Shown here: piece by piece, positions 1-8,948 of the stretch
Layout of the letters: every line of letters starts with the position of its first letter
Position numbering within the stretch: position 1 is the stretch's first letter
Assembly: GCA_963799425.1 (NCBI GenBank)
Contig: CAWCXA010000016.1
Span: 372,001 to 436,000 of the forward strand
DNA length: 64,000 nucleotides
From: CAVWSM01 sp963799425
GTDB lineage: Bacteria > Actinomycetota > Actinomycetes > Jiangellales > Jiangellaceae
Direction: 5' to 3'
Made by a program: the position numbers and the translations under genes
Notes under the pieces: model-generated
Databases searched by the model: none
Seen by the model: only the letters and a program-made list of their open reading frames with translations
Told to the model about the DNA's origin: nothing

Positions 1-220
1 AGGCCTTGGCCACCGACGGCACGGGGTCGAGCACGCGAACGGACAGGGCCTGCTCACCGCGACGCCCCTCCGCGACACCGAACTCGACGCGCTGCCCCTT
101 GCGCAACGTGACGCCTTCAGGCAGCGCCGAGACGTGAACATGGACGTCGCCGCCCTCGTCCCTGGACAGGAAGCCGTACCCCTTGTCGGCGTCGTACCAC
201 TTGACCTTGCCGGTAGGCAC
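1..220 (-). CDS. Cold-shock domain protein (partial, 3' end outside window)
   Basis: Reading leftwards from a GTG at 220, the protein begins MPTGKVKWYDADKGYGFLSR and continues DEGGDVHVHVSALPEG. This is the RNP-1/RNP-2 core of a CspA-like nucleic-acid-binding beta barrel (KWYDADKGYGFL and DVHVHVS). About 73 residues are visible and the frame is still open at base 1, so the C-terminus is missing. A purine-rich GAGGTCACCT stretch lies just upstream of the start. Family members bind single-stranded RNA or DNA and act as RNA chaperones. It differs from the second, complete cold-shock gene at 30335-30535 in having Tyr instead of Phe in the first motif and a longer C-terminal part. Its neighbour upstream on the same strand is the HAD phosphatase gene. 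Confidence 0.93.
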   Translation of the reverse strand, partial: MPTGKVKWYDADKGYGFLSRDEGGDVHVHVSALPEGVTLRKGQRVEFGVAEGRRGEQALSVRVLDPVPSVAKA

Positions 221-289
221 AGGTGACCTCGTATCGAATCAGTGCGGGTGGGTTGCCGTGTTGCCCGGTGTCACGCGGGCAGGCCAAGC

Positions 290-958
290 CTAGAGCGAAT
301 CCGCGGCGGGGTGCAGATTGACCGATCCAGCACCGGGCTGAGCAAGCCGAACACGCAGCTCCTCGGCCAGCCATCCCGGGAAATGTGTGAGATCGGCCAG
401 CACCACGTCAGCGCCGCCGGCAGTGAGCTCCTCGGCGGAGTACGGACCCGTCGCCACCGCCACTGCCGTGGCACCCGCTGCTCGGGCGGCGGCGATGTCG
501 CCTAGATGGTCGCCGACATAGATCGTCGCGCCGTGCTCGACGAGAGCCACGCCCTTCGCCTCGGCAAACAGGTCGCCCACCACCTCATCGGGCGCCAGGC
601 CGATCCGCTCGAGTAGCGCCTGTGCCACGTCGGTGCGCTTGGCACTGACGACGAGAGTCCGGCCGCCGCGCTCACGGACGGCCGTCAGGGCCTCCGCGGC
701 CCCGGGCAGCCGAGTGGAGACCGCGATGCCCAATGTGGGGTAAAGCTCGCGGTAGCGCGCGATCGCCGACGCCACCGCCCCCGGGGGCAGCCGCTCACCC
801 AGTACGAGACCGAGGGGCAAGCCGACCTCACGATGCAGCCGTGCCGGGTCCCAGTCGAAACCGTGCTCGCGGCCGATTGCCAGCCAGGTTGCGACGATGC
901 CGTCCGCTGAGTCGGCGAGCGTCTGGTCGAGGTCGAATCCGATCACGAGAGGGCGCAC
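290..958 (-). CDS. HAD-superfamily hydrolase (phosphoglycolate-phosphatase-like)
   Basis: A 222-residue protein when started at the GTG at 958 (VRPLVIGFDLDQTLADS). A longer in-frame ATG extension upstream has no family resemblance. Motif I DLDQT (Asp9 nucleophile, Asp11 acid/base) is near the N-terminus, motif II is in VVSAKRT, and motif IV is in YVGDHLGDIAAARAAGA. A helical cap of type C1 lies between motifs I and II. Such proteins hydrolyse small phosphate monoesters in the cytoplasm. The substrate cannot be told from sequence, and phosphoglycolate phosphatase is only the nearest general class. It is followed on the same strand by the cold-shock gene, and a 20-bp perfect inverted repeat separates it from the monooxygenase gene upstream. 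Confidence 0.88.
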   Translation of the reverse strand: MRPLVIGFDLDQTLADSADGIVATWLAIGREHGFDWDPARLHREVGLPLGLVLGERLPPGAVASAIARYRELYPTLGIAVSTRLPGAAEALTAVRERGGRTLVVSAKRTDVAQALLERIGLAPDEVVGDLFAEAKGVALVEHGATIYVGDHLGDIAAARAAGATAVAVATGPYSAEELTAGGADVVLADLTHFPGWLAEELRVRLAQPGAGSVNLHPAADSL

Positions 959-983
959 GACCGACCACCGTAGCCTGCCCCGC

Positions 984-1039
984 CGAGCATGCGGTTGGCG
1001 CCCGTTATCGCTGCCAAATGGGCGCCAACCGCATGCTCG
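984..1039. repeat. Perfect 20-bp inverted repeat (possible terminator)
   Basis: The arms 984-1003 and 1020-1039 are perfectly complementary (CGAGCATGCGGTTGGCGCCC and its reverse complement), with a 16-base spacer. It lies between the end of the LLM gene and the start of the HAD gene, both on the minus strand. There is no T-run after either arm, so it is not a classical intrinsic terminator. A U-less terminator or a repeat element are both possible. Confidence 0.8.
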
Positions 1040-1066
1040 AACGTGGCTAATCACATGACGGGCAGG

Positions 1067-2086
1067 TCAGCGCCAGCCAAGCTCCGGGGCTAGCTGAGTC
1101 AGCACACTGTCGATGACGTGCGCGTTGTAGTCGACGCCCAGCTGGTTCGGCACTGTGAGAAGCAGGGTATCTGCGGCGGCGATCGCCTCGTCCTCGGCGA
1201 GCTGCTTCACGAGTTGATCCGGCTCGCCGGCGTACGACTTGCCGAATCGGGCCGTGCCGCCGTCGAGGTATCCGACCTGGTCCTCGCTGCCCGCCTCGTT
1301 ACCGAAGTACGCGCGGTCCAGGTCGCTCACGACCGGGAAGATGCTGCGGCTGACAGAGACCCGCGGCTCCCGCTCGTGGCCCACGGCCTTCCAGGCGTCC
1401 CGGAACCGCTGGATCTGCTCGGCCTGGAGCTGGTGGAACGGCACCCCGGTGTCCTCGGTGAGCAGTGTCGAGCTCATCAGGTTCATGCCCTGCTCGGCGG
1501 TCCACTCGGCGGTCGCGCGGGTTCCGGCCCCCCACCAGATGCGGTCACGAAGCCCTGGCGAATGCGGCTCCAGCCGCAGCAGGCCGGGCGGGTTCGCGAA
1601 CATCGGCCGCGGGTTGGGCTGTGCGAAGCCTTCGCCCTTGATCACCTCGAGGAACACCCGGGTGTGCTCACGGGCCATGGCCGCGTGGTCGGATCCCTCG
1701 GCGGGCGAGTAGCCGAAGTAGCGGAAACCGTCGATCACCTGCTCCGGGGACCCACGGCTGATGCCCAGCTGGAGCCGGCCACCCGAGATCAGGTCCGCCG
1801 AACCCGCGTCCTCGGCCATGTAGAGCGGGTTCTCGTAGCGCATGTCGATCACGCCGGTGCCGATCTCGATCCGGCTGGTCCTGGCTCCGATGGCGGCCAG
1901 CAGCGGGAAGGGCGAGGACAACTGGCGCGCGAAGTGGTGCACCCGGAAGTACGCGCCGTCGGCCCCGAGCTCCTCGGCCGCGACCGCGAGGTCGATGGAC
2001 TGCAGCAGTGCGTCGGCCGCCGAGCGCGTCTGCGACTGAGGCGACGGCGTCCAGTGGCCGAACGACAAGAACCCGATCTTCTTCAT
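1067..2086 (-). CDS. LLM-class flavin-dependent oxidoreductase
   Basis: A 339-residue luciferase-like monooxygenase. I chose the ATG at 2086 (MKKIGFLSFGHW), since the upstream MLALG extension is not family-like. Typical features are LAVAAEELGADGAYFRVHH, the SRIEIGTGVIDMRYENPLYMAEDAG segment of the TIM barrel, and GGRLQLGISRGSPEQ. Members use reduced FMN, or F420 in actinobacteria, to oxidise an unknown substrate. There is no diagnostic sequence here for FMN versus F420. It is transcribed divergently from the ABM-like gene at 2238. A different LLM enzyme, of the F420-type TIGR03557 class, lies at 43412-44413. Confidence 0.9.
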   Translation of the reverse strand: MKKIGFLSFGHWTPSPQSQTRSAADALLQSIDLAVAAEELGADGAYFRVHHFARQLSSPFPLLAAIGARTSRIEIGTGVIDMRYENPLYMAEDAGSADLISGGRLQLGISRGSPEQVIDGFRYFGYSPAEGSDHAAMAREHTRVFLEVIKGEGFAQPNPRPMFANPPGLLRLEPHSPGLRDRIWWGAGTRATAEWTAEQGMNLMSSTLLTEDTGVPFHQLQAEQIQRFRDAWKAVGHEREPRVSVSRSIFPVVSDLDRAYFGNEAGSEDQVGYLDGGTARFGKSYAGEPDQLVKQLAEDEAIAAADTLLLTVPNQLGVDYNAHVIDSVLTQLAPELGWR

Positions 2087-2156
2087 GCCTAATGCAAGCA
2101 CCGCCCACGAGACAGGCTTTCCTGCCCCCGATCAATTGGCGCCGAAGCGGCGTAGG

Positions 2157-2172
2157 AGTTCCCGCGGGTACG
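2157..2172. repeat. Degenerate copy of the CGTTCCCGCGGGAACG palindrome
   Basis: AGTTCCCGCGGGTACG matches 14 of 16 bases of the palindrome found perfectly three times between 12.2 and 13.9 kb. It sits in the divergent promoter region between the LLM and ABM-like genes, so it could be an operator. It could also be chance in GC-rich DNA. Confidence 0.35.
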
Positions 2173-2237
2173 TCCTGCACTGCCACGTCCCGAGGCTTTG
2201 CGCTTCGACGGTCCGGGTCGGAGAGCAAGATGACTGC

Positions 2238-2549
2238 ATGATCGCGCGAATGTGGCGAGGTTGGGCGCCCACGAAGGACGCGGACCAATACGAGGCACAC
2301 TATCGCCACGAGGTGGTGCCTGAACTTCAGCAGATCGCCGGCTTCAGGGGTGCGCAATTGTCGCGTCGTACCAGCGGCGACGAGATCGAGTTCGTGTCCG
2401 TGACCCTGTTCGACGACCTGGATGCCATCCGGGCGTTCGCCGGCGACAATTTCGACCTGGCAGTCGTCGCAGACCAGGCTCGCGGGGTACTCGTCCGGTT
2501 CGATGAGCGAGTCACGCATTACGACGTGTGCGTCGACCTGCGTACGTGA
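2238..2549 (+). CDS. Antibiotic-biosynthesis-monooxygenase-like small protein
   Basis: 103 residues from the ATG at 2238 (MIARMWRGWAPTKDADQYEA). The pattern W-R-G plus HYRHEVVPELQQIAGFRGAQLSRR and FVSVTLFDDLDAIRAFAG is that of dimeric alpha/beta-barrel (ABM/Dabb-like) proteins, in which a small beta sheet binds a hydrophobic ligand. The in-frame extension upstream is Arg- and Cys-rich and non-conserved, so it was rejected. The gene is five bases upstream of the winged-helix gene, so the two are probably co-transcribed. Enzymatic activity is not demonstrable, because this fold includes monooxygenases and many proteins of unknown role. Confidence 0.75.
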   Translation: MIARMWRGWAPTKDADQYEAHYRHEVVPELQQIAGFRGAQLSRRTSGDEIEFVSVTLFDDLDAIRAFAGDNFDLAVVADQARGVLVRFDERVTHYDVCVDLRT

Positions 2550-2554
2550 CCACG

Positions 2555-3721
2555 ATGTCCACGAACCCGGCCTCACTGACCTGGAGTGGCGTCACGGCTC
2601 GGCGGATGGACCGCCACCGGTTGACCGAGCCGGCCAAGAGCCTCAGCCCTGCTGACATCGCCGGTGTGCTGTGCGGCGCGCATGCTCAGGTCCTGAGCGC
2701 CGCCGAGCTCTCGATCGGGCGGCGCATCGCGGGGGCGACCAGCGTTGACGTACAGCATGCCCTTTGGGAGGACCGCACCCTGGTCAAGACGTTCGGTCCG
2801 CGCGGCACTGTTCATCTGCTTCCGACGGCCGACCTGCCGATGTGGACCGGAGCGCTGTCGGCCCTGCCATCGTCGGTGCCGACACATCCAGATCCGGTCC
2901 GCTTCACCCCCGAGCAGGCCGACGAGGTCATCACAGCCATCGGCGACGCGCTGGCGGAGACAGAACTGACCGTCGACGAGCTGACCGAGGCTATCGAGGA
3001 GCGCACCGGCCCCTGGGCCGCCGAGCTGACGATGGAAGCTTTCCAGGACAAGTGGCCACGATGGCGCCAGCTGACCAGCACTGCCGCGCACCGCGGGATG
3101 CTCTGCTTCGGACCGAACCGCGGCCGCAACGTGACCTACACCAACCCGCATCGCTGGTTGCCCGGCTTCCGCCCCGACGACGGTGATTCGGCTCTGCGCA
3201 CCCTTGTCAATCGCTTCTTGTACGCCTACGGCCCGGCTACCCCTCAGCACTTCGCCAGGTGGCTGAGCATCCCGCCGCGGCGCGCCGTTGGGCTGTTCGA
3301 CGAGCTCGCGGGCGAGCTTGAGTGCGTGGAGGTGCACGGTGAGCCGGCATGGACGATCGCCGGTGACACCGGGACTCCGCAGCAGCCACACGCCGGGGTG
3401 TGCCTGCTGCCCTACTTCGATGCGTACGTCGTTGCCGGGCAGCCCCGAGACCGGCTGTATCCCGGCGCCGCCGCAACCCGCGCACTCACGCCGTCGGGGC
3501 AGGCGGGCAACTACCCGGTGCTGCTCGTCGACGGCGTTGTCGGCGGGGTGTGGCACCAGCGGCGTTCCGGTGGGAGGCTCGCCATCACCGTCGAACCACT
3601 ACGCGAGCTGACAAGGACCCAACGCAATCAGCTCGACGACGATGTCGAGCTCGTGGGCTTGGTCATGCAGGCCAAGCCCACGCTGACGCTGGGCACCGTG
3701 ACGGTGGGCCCGCACGCCTGA
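2555..3721 (+). CDS. Winged-helix DNA-binding domain protein (HTH_42/AlkX type)
   Basis: 388 residues from the ATG at 2555. The N-terminal part contains HALWEDRTLVKTFGPRGTVHLL, and the middle contains the LVNRFLYAYGPATPQHFARWLSIP winged-helix segment. The C-terminal part, LPYFDAYVVAGQPRDRLYP, is the hallmark LPxFDxYxxG..R of the 'winged helix DNA-binding domain-containing' family (COG3214-like). Related proteins include a DNA glycosylase branch that unhooks interstrand crosslinks, but the QΦQ/QΦD glycosylase motif cannot be pinned with confidence here. Its role in DNA repair is therefore an inference. It follows the ABM-like gene by five bases and precedes the PLP decarboxylase. Confidence 0.82.
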   Translation: MSTNPASLTWSGVTARRMDRHRLTEPAKSLSPADIAGVLCGAHAQVLSAAELSIGRRIAGATSVDVQHALWEDRTLVKTFGPRGTVHLLPTADLPMWTGALSALPSSVPTHPDPVRFTPEQADEVITAIGDALAETELTVDELTEAIEERTGPWAAELTMEAFQDKWPRWRQLTSTAAHRGMLCFGPNRGRNVTYTNPHRWLPGFRPDDGDSALRTLVNRFLYAYGPATPQHFARWLSIPPRRAVGLFDELAGELECVEVHGEPAWTIAGDTGTPQQPHAGVCLLPYFDAYVVAGQPRDRLYPGAAATRALTPSGQAGNYPVLLVDGVVGGVWHQRRSGGRLAITVEPLRELTRTQRNQLDDDVELVGLVMQAKPTLTLGTVTVGPHA

Positions 3722-3743
3722 CCACGCAACTGGAGGACAGCCC

Positions 3744-5201
3744 ATGGGCGACCCGCTGCTCGAGCAGGACACGACCCTTGCAGCCCTGCAACAGGTAATC
3801 GACGCTGCCGGGCCGTTCCTGGACTCGCTCCCCGATCGCCTCGTGTGGGACAGCGGCGCCGAGCCCTTGCTGCACGAGCTGGCCGGCCCGCTGCCCGAGC
3901 AGGGCAACGGAACACTCCCCGCAGTGGAAACACTGCTGCGCGTGGGCACCGCGACCGCGACCGCCTCAGCGGGGCCACGCTTCTTCCACTTCGTCATCGG
4001 CGGTTCGACGCCGGCCTCGTTGGCTGCCGACTGGACGGTCTCGCTGCTCGACCAGAACGCGTTCGTACGCGCTTCGTCCCGGCTTGCCGACGTCGCAGAG
4101 ACAGTGGTGCTGGGCTGGCTGCGAGACCTGGTCGGCCTTCCTTCGCAATGGGGTGGGGCGCTCACCGCGAGCGCCACGTTCGCCAATGTCACCAGCCTGG
4201 CGCTAGCAACGCACTGGTGGGCCGAGCGGCACGGCGTCGATGCAACGGCGCAGGGCATCGTCGGGCTGCCCCGGATGCCTGTCCTTGGCGGCGGCTACGT
4301 GCACCCCAGTGCGCGCAAGGCACTGCAGCTGCTCGGCCACGGCAAAGACACGGTGCAGGCGTTCACCCGCGACGACTTCGGCCGGTTGGACGTCGACGCG
4401 CTCGCGCGCCGGCTGCGCGAGCTCGACGGCGCGCCGGCCGTCATCGTCGCCACCGCCGGAGAGCCCAACGCAGGCGACTTCGACCCGATCAACGATCTGG
4501 CCGATCTGGCCGAGCAGCACAACGCCTGGCTGCACGTCGACGGCGCGTTCGGCATCTTCGCCGCCCTCTCCCCGCGCACCGCGCATCTGACCGCCGGTGT
4601 CGAGCGTGCCGACTCGATCGCAGCCGACGCGCACAAGTGGCTCAATGTGCCGTACGAGAGCGGGTACGCCCTCGTCCGCGAGCCTGAGCGGCTCGGCAGA
4701 GCATTCGGCATGCCGGGTGCTGCCTACCTTCCCGGACCGGACGACCCGCGTGGCGGCTACGGGCTGCTCGGCCCGGAGTCGTCCCGCCGCGCCCGAGCTC
4801 TTCCGATCTGGGCGACCCTCGCCGCCTACGGCCGGGCGGGCTACCGGGCGCTCGTGGAGCGGCACTGTGACCTCGCGGCGCACCTGGCCGCCGAGGTCGA
4901 TGCCGCACCCGATCTGGAGCGGCTCGCTGAAGTGCCCCTCAATGTCGTCTGCTTCCGCTATCGCCCACCCGGGCTGACCGACCCCGAGCTGGACACGGTC
5001 AATCGACGCCTCGGGGAGGCACTGCTCGACGACGGCCGGGTCTTTGCCGGCGGCACCGTCTACGGCGGACGCGCCGCCCTGCGGCCCGCCATCAGCAACT
5101 GGCGGACGACGGCGGCCGATCTCGACCTGCTCGTCGACGTCGTGCGGGAGCTCGGGCAGTCGCTTGCGGCCGACCTCGCCGCGGAGAGCACCGCGCGATG
5201 A
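3744..5201 (+). CDS. PLP-dependent group II amino-acid decarboxylase-like protein
   Basis: 485 residues with a strong ribosome site (GGAGG) nine bases before the ATG. It is a fold-type I aminotransferase-like decarboxylase. The substrate/PLP region FFHFVIGGSTPASLAADW is near residue 75. The PLP-phosphate and Asp region is WLHVDGAFGIFAAL. The Schiff-base lysine is Lys298 in DAHKWLNVPYESGYALVR. Family members decarboxylate aromatic amino acids, glutamate, or 2,4-diaminobutyrate. The substrate is not evident, and many actinobacterial homologues are simply 'aspartate aminotransferase family'. It converges on the unknown gene at 5208. Confidence 0.87.
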   Translation: MGDPLLEQDTTLAALQQVIDAAGPFLDSLPDRLVWDSGAEPLLHELAGPLPEQGNGTLPAVETLLRVGTATATASAGPRFFHFVIGGSTPASLAADWTVSLLDQNAFVRASSRLADVAETVVLGWLRDLVGLPSQWGGALTASATFANVTSLALATHWWAERHGVDATAQGIVGLPRMPVLGGGYVHPSARKALQLLGHGKDTVQAFTRDDFGRLDVDALARRLRELDGAPAVIVATAGEPNAGDFDPINDLADLAEQHNAWLHVDGAFGIFAALSPRTAHLTAGVERADSIAADAHKWLNVPYESGYALVREPERLGRAFGMPGAAYLPGPDDPRGGYGLLGPESSRRARALPIWATLAAYGRAGYRALVERHCDLAAHLAAEVDAAPDLERLAEVPLNVVCFRYRPPGLTDPELDTVNRRLGEALLDDGRVFAGGTVYGGRAALRPAISNWRTTAADLDLLVDVVRELGQSLAADLAAESTAR

Positions 5202-5207
5202 GCTGAG

Positions 5208-5795
5208 TCAGGTCCGCCGCGAGAGGATCTGGCGCACTTCCTTGGCCACATCGGCATCTGGCGCGGTGTTCATCAGGGCCGCACGTGCCTCCGTCAGCTG
5301 CCGCCCGGCAGGCAGGTCATCGCGGCCGACGCCCCAGAAGTCCTCGAGACCCTCGGCCTTCAGACTCAGGTAGGCGAGGTAGGAGTCGCGCGCGGAGTTC
5401 AGATCGTCGTGCCACGGCATGATTCGTACGCTCTCCACGGCAGCCATGCCCATGCGGATGTCGCCCGCGCCCTTGGTGGCCATGTGCTGGACCGTGCCCT
5501 TGAGGTCCTGCTGCAGCGAGTCAGGGACGTCGAACGAATAGAGCGTCGGAGCCATGTATTGCAGGGTCCGCCACACCAGGTCGTCCGCTTGGTTAGCCTC
5601 CGTCTGCGCGACCGACACGGCGTCCAGCAACGCTGCGTGCTCACGGTCGCGCACCTCCGAGTCCCCCCACCACCCGGTGAGCGCGACGACCAGTGCCGCG
5701 GGCAGCAGGACTCGGCGCCAGATTGCGCGCGACGGTCTGCCCTCGTCCCCGGTGTCGAGGATCTCCGTGTCGCGCCACTGCAGCTCGGAGGCCAC
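5208..5795 (-). CDS. Hypothetical single-pass membrane protein
   Basis: 195 residues from a GTG at 5795, with GGGGAGGAC about ten bases upstream. After a short hydrophilic N-terminus there is one hydrophobic segment around residues 29-43 (VLLPAALVVALTGWW). A long charged, mostly helical domain without cysteines follows (EHAALLDAVSVAQTEANQADDLVW; GVGRDDLPAGRQLTEARAAL). The likely topology is N-in with an extracellular or periplasmic-side helical domain. I do not recognise a family. It has no sequence link to the neighbouring decarboxylase, with which it converges, and could form a unit with the HAAS-like gene that ends at 5833 upstream. Confidence 0.7.
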   Translation of the reverse strand: MASELQWRDTEILDTGDEGRPSRAIWRRVLLPAALVVALTGWWGDSEVRDREHAALLDAVSVAQTEANQADDLVWRTLQYMAPTLYSFDVPDSLQQDLKGTVQHMATKGAGDIRMGMAAVESVRIMPWHDDLNSARDSYLAYLSLKAEGLEDFWGVGRDDLPAGRQLTEARAALMNTAPDADVAKEVRQILSRRT

Positions 5796-5832
5796 GTGAC
5801 CACTGTCCTCCCCCGCGGGCCTCGTGTCAGGT

Positions 5833-6477
5833 TCATGTGCCGTGCCGGGACGACCCCCAGACCAGGTATCCCGCGCCCAGGAGGCCCGCTGTGAGGGGGA
5901 AGACCCGTTGCATGACGAAGTCCCAATCGGTCAATGCGCCGAGCAGGGCCATGACGATCAGCAAAGCGGCCGGCAGCCAGAGCAGGGCCACAACTCGGAC
6001 ACCGTACGAGTTGGGCGGCAGCGACCAGGCGAACAGCCACGCGATCGCATAGCCGAACCAGCCGAGCCAGCGGACTAGCAAGATGACGACCAGCACCGCA
6101 ATCGCCATGGTCACCACGGGGCCTAGCTCAGAGCGTCGACGCGCAGCCAGCAGGCGGTCACGGCGTGCCGTGATCGGAGGGGCGGCCAGGGCCGGGCTGC
6201 CAGCATCGGCGGTGCTGGGCACCACAACCGGCCGCGGGGTGGCCACGCGCGGTGCGGCCATCGCCTTCGTCACCTCGTCTGCGGGGTCGCCGAGCTTGGC
6301 GAGGATCCCGCGCACCACGTCCGGCTCGTCTCGATGCCTCTCACGCTCGCGGTCGATGCGTCGGCGCAGGTCGGCAATGAACTCCGTACGCTCGATCGGA
6401 TGCATCCGTCGCCGCTGTGCTTCGTCGGCGACCTGGTCGAGGTAGTCGAGGACGACGTGATCGGTGTCGGCGCTCAT
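5833..6477 (-). CDS. HAAS-domain-like membrane protein
   Basis: 214 residues from the ATG at 6477, which has GGGAGA in front; longer starts overlap the divergent gene. Residues 6-70 (VVLDYLDQVADEAQRRRMHP, then EFIADLRRRIDRERER and GILAKLGDPADEVTKAM) look like the small helical HAAS/DUF1700 domain with its GDP signature. This domain is usually paired with PadR-like regulators or membrane sensors. A proline/alanine linker follows, and then three or four membrane segments (ELGPVVTMAIAVLVVILLVRW; YAIAWLFAW; LLWLPAALLIVMALLGAL). No PadR gene is adjacent. The function is unknown. It is divergent from the helicase-associated gene at 6579. Confidence 0.72.
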   Translation of the reverse strand: MSADTDHVVLDYLDQVADEAQRRRMHPIERTEFIADLRRRIDRERERHRDEPDVVRGILAKLGDPADEVTKAMAAPRVATPRPVVVPSTADAGSPALAAPPITARRDRLLAARRRSELGPVVTMAIAVLVVILLVRWLGWFGYAIAWLFAWSLPPNSYGVRVVALLWLPAALLIVMALLGALTDWDFVMQRVFPLTAGLLGAGYLVWGSSRHGT

Positions 6478-6578
6478 CCGTCTCCCGTCGCCCGGCCGCC
6501 TGACTGCTGCCTCGATCATGCCGCGTCGTGTCACCACGGAGCGGCAGCACGCCCCGGAGTCGCACTAGCGTTGTACGG

Positions 6579-8948
6579 ATGACCACGTCGGGAGCGCTAC
6601 CGCGGACGCTGGCGGAGGACCTGCGGACGCGCGATGACGCAGCCCTCGCTTCGCTGCTGCGCGGCCGGCCCGACTTGGCCCAGCCCGTGCCGTCTGACAG
6701 TTCCCAGCTGGCGTCACGCGCCGCGACCCGGGCGTCGGTCGTCCAGCTGCTCGACCGTCTCGACCGTTTCATGCTGGACGTTGTCGACGCGTGCGCCGTG
6801 GCAACGGCACTGCATGACGGTCCTGTCGAGCCTGGCACTGTCGTCAATCTCGTCGGGCGTCCCGCCGCCGACGTCGACCCGGCGATCGAGCGGCTGCGGA
6901 CGCTTGCGGTCTTGTGGGGTGCGGACGATGCGCTACGACTCGTACGAACCGTGCGTGACGTGCTCGGGCCGCACCCCGGCGGCCTCGGCCCGCCGGCGCG
7001 GCAGGCACTTCTCGCCCTCGCACCGTCACGGATCGCACGCATCGCAGGTGATCTCGGGCTGACTCCGACCGGCGACCCGGTCGCCGACGCCGAGCAGATC
7101 GGCGACCGGCTCGGCGACCCCCGGTCGCTCGACGCGTTGCTGGACCGGCTCGGCCCCGATGCCCGAGCAGCGCTGGACGCCGTGGCCGCCGGGCCACCAA
7201 CTGCGCATGTCGGCAACGCCCGCCGCGCGGTCGACGCCGCCACGGCGCAGTCGCCGGTGGACAAGCTGCTCGCGCACGGCCTGCTCGTGCCCGTGGAATC
7301 CGCCACCGTGCTGTTGCCCGTCGAGGTGGGCTTGCACATGCGCGGCGGTCGGATCCGTGCCGACGTGGCAGTCGGTCCGCCGTCGCCCGCGACGACAGAA
7401 GGCTCGGCTGAGGTCGTCGACCGCACGGCCGCGGGTGCCGCGGCGGAGGTCGTACAGCTCGTTGAGGCGCTCGCGGAAACCTGGAGCGCCGCGCCACCGA
7501 GCGTCCTACGGGCCGGTGGTCTCGCCTCCCGCGACCTGCGCCGCGCCAGCGCCGCGCTGCAGGTCGACGACGGCACAGTCGCTCTGCTCGCCGAGGCCGC
7601 CCATGCGGCCGGTCTGGTCGGACGCAGCGACGGCTTCGAACCGGTCTGGCTGCCGAGCACCGAGTACGACGCGTGGGCAGCCGGCTCCATAGCAACGCAA
7701 TGGGCGGCGATCGCGCGGGCGTGGCTCGGCATGCCACGGCTGCCTGGTCTCGTCGGCAGCCGCGCCGAGCGTGACCGGCTGGTCGCGCCGCTGGGTCCTG
7801 ACCTTGACCACCCCGTTGCGTCCGAGGTTCGGCGCGCCACCCTGCATGCCCTCGCCGCCCTGCCATCAGGTCATGCGGCAAACCCAAGTGACCTGCTCGC
7901 GGTGCTGCACTGGCAGCGCCCGCGACGGCGCTCACGACTCCGCGATGACGTCGCTCGCTGGAGCCTCCAGGAAGCGGGCCGGCTTGGCATTACCGGGGCC
8001 GGCGCGCTCTCGTCGTTCGGCCGCGCGCTGCTCACCAGCCAGTCGGCTGCCGCCGCTGCCCTGGACCGGCTGCTGCCGGCACCGATCGATCACGTGCTGC
8101 TCCAGGCGGACCTCACCGCCGTGGCCCCAGGGCCGCTGGAGGTGGACCTCGGACGCCGGCTCAGCCTCATCGCTGACGTGGAGTCGACCGGCGGGGCCAC
8201 GGTCTACCGGTTCAGCGCTGATTCCGTACGTCGTGGGCTCGACGCCGGGCACTCCGCAGCCGAGATTCAGCGCTTTCTCGGCGACGTGTCACGCACGCCG
8301 GTGCCGCAGCCACTCGCTTACCTTGTCGACGACGTAGCCCGCCGACATGGGCTCATGCGTGTCGGGTCGGCCGAGAGCTTTGTCCGTTGTGACGACGAGG
8401 CAGCGCTTGTGGAGCTGCTCGCCGACCGTCGGGCGGCCGGGCTGGGCCTGCGCCGGATCGCGCCCACAGTGCTCGCCGCACAGGTGCCGCCTGACGCGCT
8501 GCTTGCGCGACTCCGCTCCATGGGGCTCGCGCCGGCGGCCGAGGCGCTCGACGGGTCGGTCGTCGTCGCGCAGCCGCCCGCACGCCGTGCTCCGATGACG
8601 GCGCGCAGTGGCACGCCGACGTACGAGATCCCTGGTATGACCGATCGGCTCGTCGAGGCGACCGTGCGCGCCCTACGCACCGGCGACGCTGTCGCCGACC
8701 GGCGTCCCGACGGGGTCACCGCGCCGCGGATACAACCAGCCGAGGCTATTGCGGTGCTGCGCGAGGCAGCCGACGCTGGTACGTCGGTGTGGATCGGCTA
8801 CGTCGACAACCACGGGGTCACTAGTGAGCGGGTCGTCGACCCCGTGCGCCTGGAAGGCGGCTGGCTCACCGCATTCGACCATCGCAGCCAAGAGGTGCGG
8901 TCGTTCGCGGTGCACCGGATCAGCTCGGTGGCCGCGTCCGGGGACTGA
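6579..8948 (+). CDS. Helicase-associated (XPB/Ssl2 N-terminal-like) protein with C-terminal WYL-like domain
   Basis: 789 residues from the ATG at 6579 (MTTSGALPRTLAEDLRTRDD). This is the large actinobacterial 'helicase-associated domain' protein usually found next to bacterial XPB. The N-terminal third has LAEDLRTRDDAALASLLRGR, winged-helix-like repeats and long arginine-rich helices. The centre (about residues 495-670) contains the Helicase_C_3-like region (IDHVLLQADLTAVAPGPLEV; LVDDVARRHG). The last 70 residues (AIAVLREAADAGTSVWIGYV, then ERVVDPVRLEGGWLTAFDHR) resemble a WYL ligand-sensing domain. It has no Walker motifs, so it is not itself a helicase. A role as partner or regulator of XPB is inferred from recurrent proximity. 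Its 3' end overlaps the GNAT gene by 29 bases. Confidence 0.85.
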   Translation: MTTSGALPRTLAEDLRTRDDAALASLLRGRPDLAQPVPSDSSQLASRAATRASVVQLLDRLDRFMLDVVDACAVATALHDGPVEPGTVVNLVGRPAADVDPAIERLRTLAVLWGADDALRLVRTVRDVLGPHPGGLGPPARQALLALAPSRIARIAGDLGLTPTGDPVADAEQIGDRLGDPRSLDALLDRLGPDARAALDAVAAGPPTAHVGNARRAVDAATAQSPVDKLLAHGLLVPVESATVLLPVEVGLHMRGGRIRADVAVGPPSPATTEGSAEVVDRTAAGAAAEVVQLVEALAETWSAAPPSVLRAGGLASRDLRRASAALQVDDGTVALLAEAAHAAGLVGRSDGFEPVWLPSTEYDAWAAGSIATQWAAIARAWLGMPRLPGLVGSRAERDRLVAPLGPDLDHPVASEVRRATLHALAALPSGHAANPSDLLAVLHWQRPRRRSRLRDDVARWSLQEAGRLGITGAGALSSFGRALLTSQSAAAAALDRLLPAPIDHVLLQADLTAVAPGPLEVDLGRRLSLIADVESTGGATVYRFSADSVRRGLDAGHSAAEIQRFLGDVSRTPVPQPLAYLVDDVARRHGLMRVGSAESFVRCDDEAALVELLADRRAAGLGLRRIAPTVLAAQVPPDALLARLRSMGLAPAAEALDGSVVVAQPPARRAPMTARSGTPTYEIPGMTDRLVEATVRALRTGDAVADRRPDGVTAPRIQPAEAIAVLREAADAGTSVWIGYVDNHGVTSERVVDPVRLEGGWLTAFDHRSQEVRSFAVHRISSVAASGD

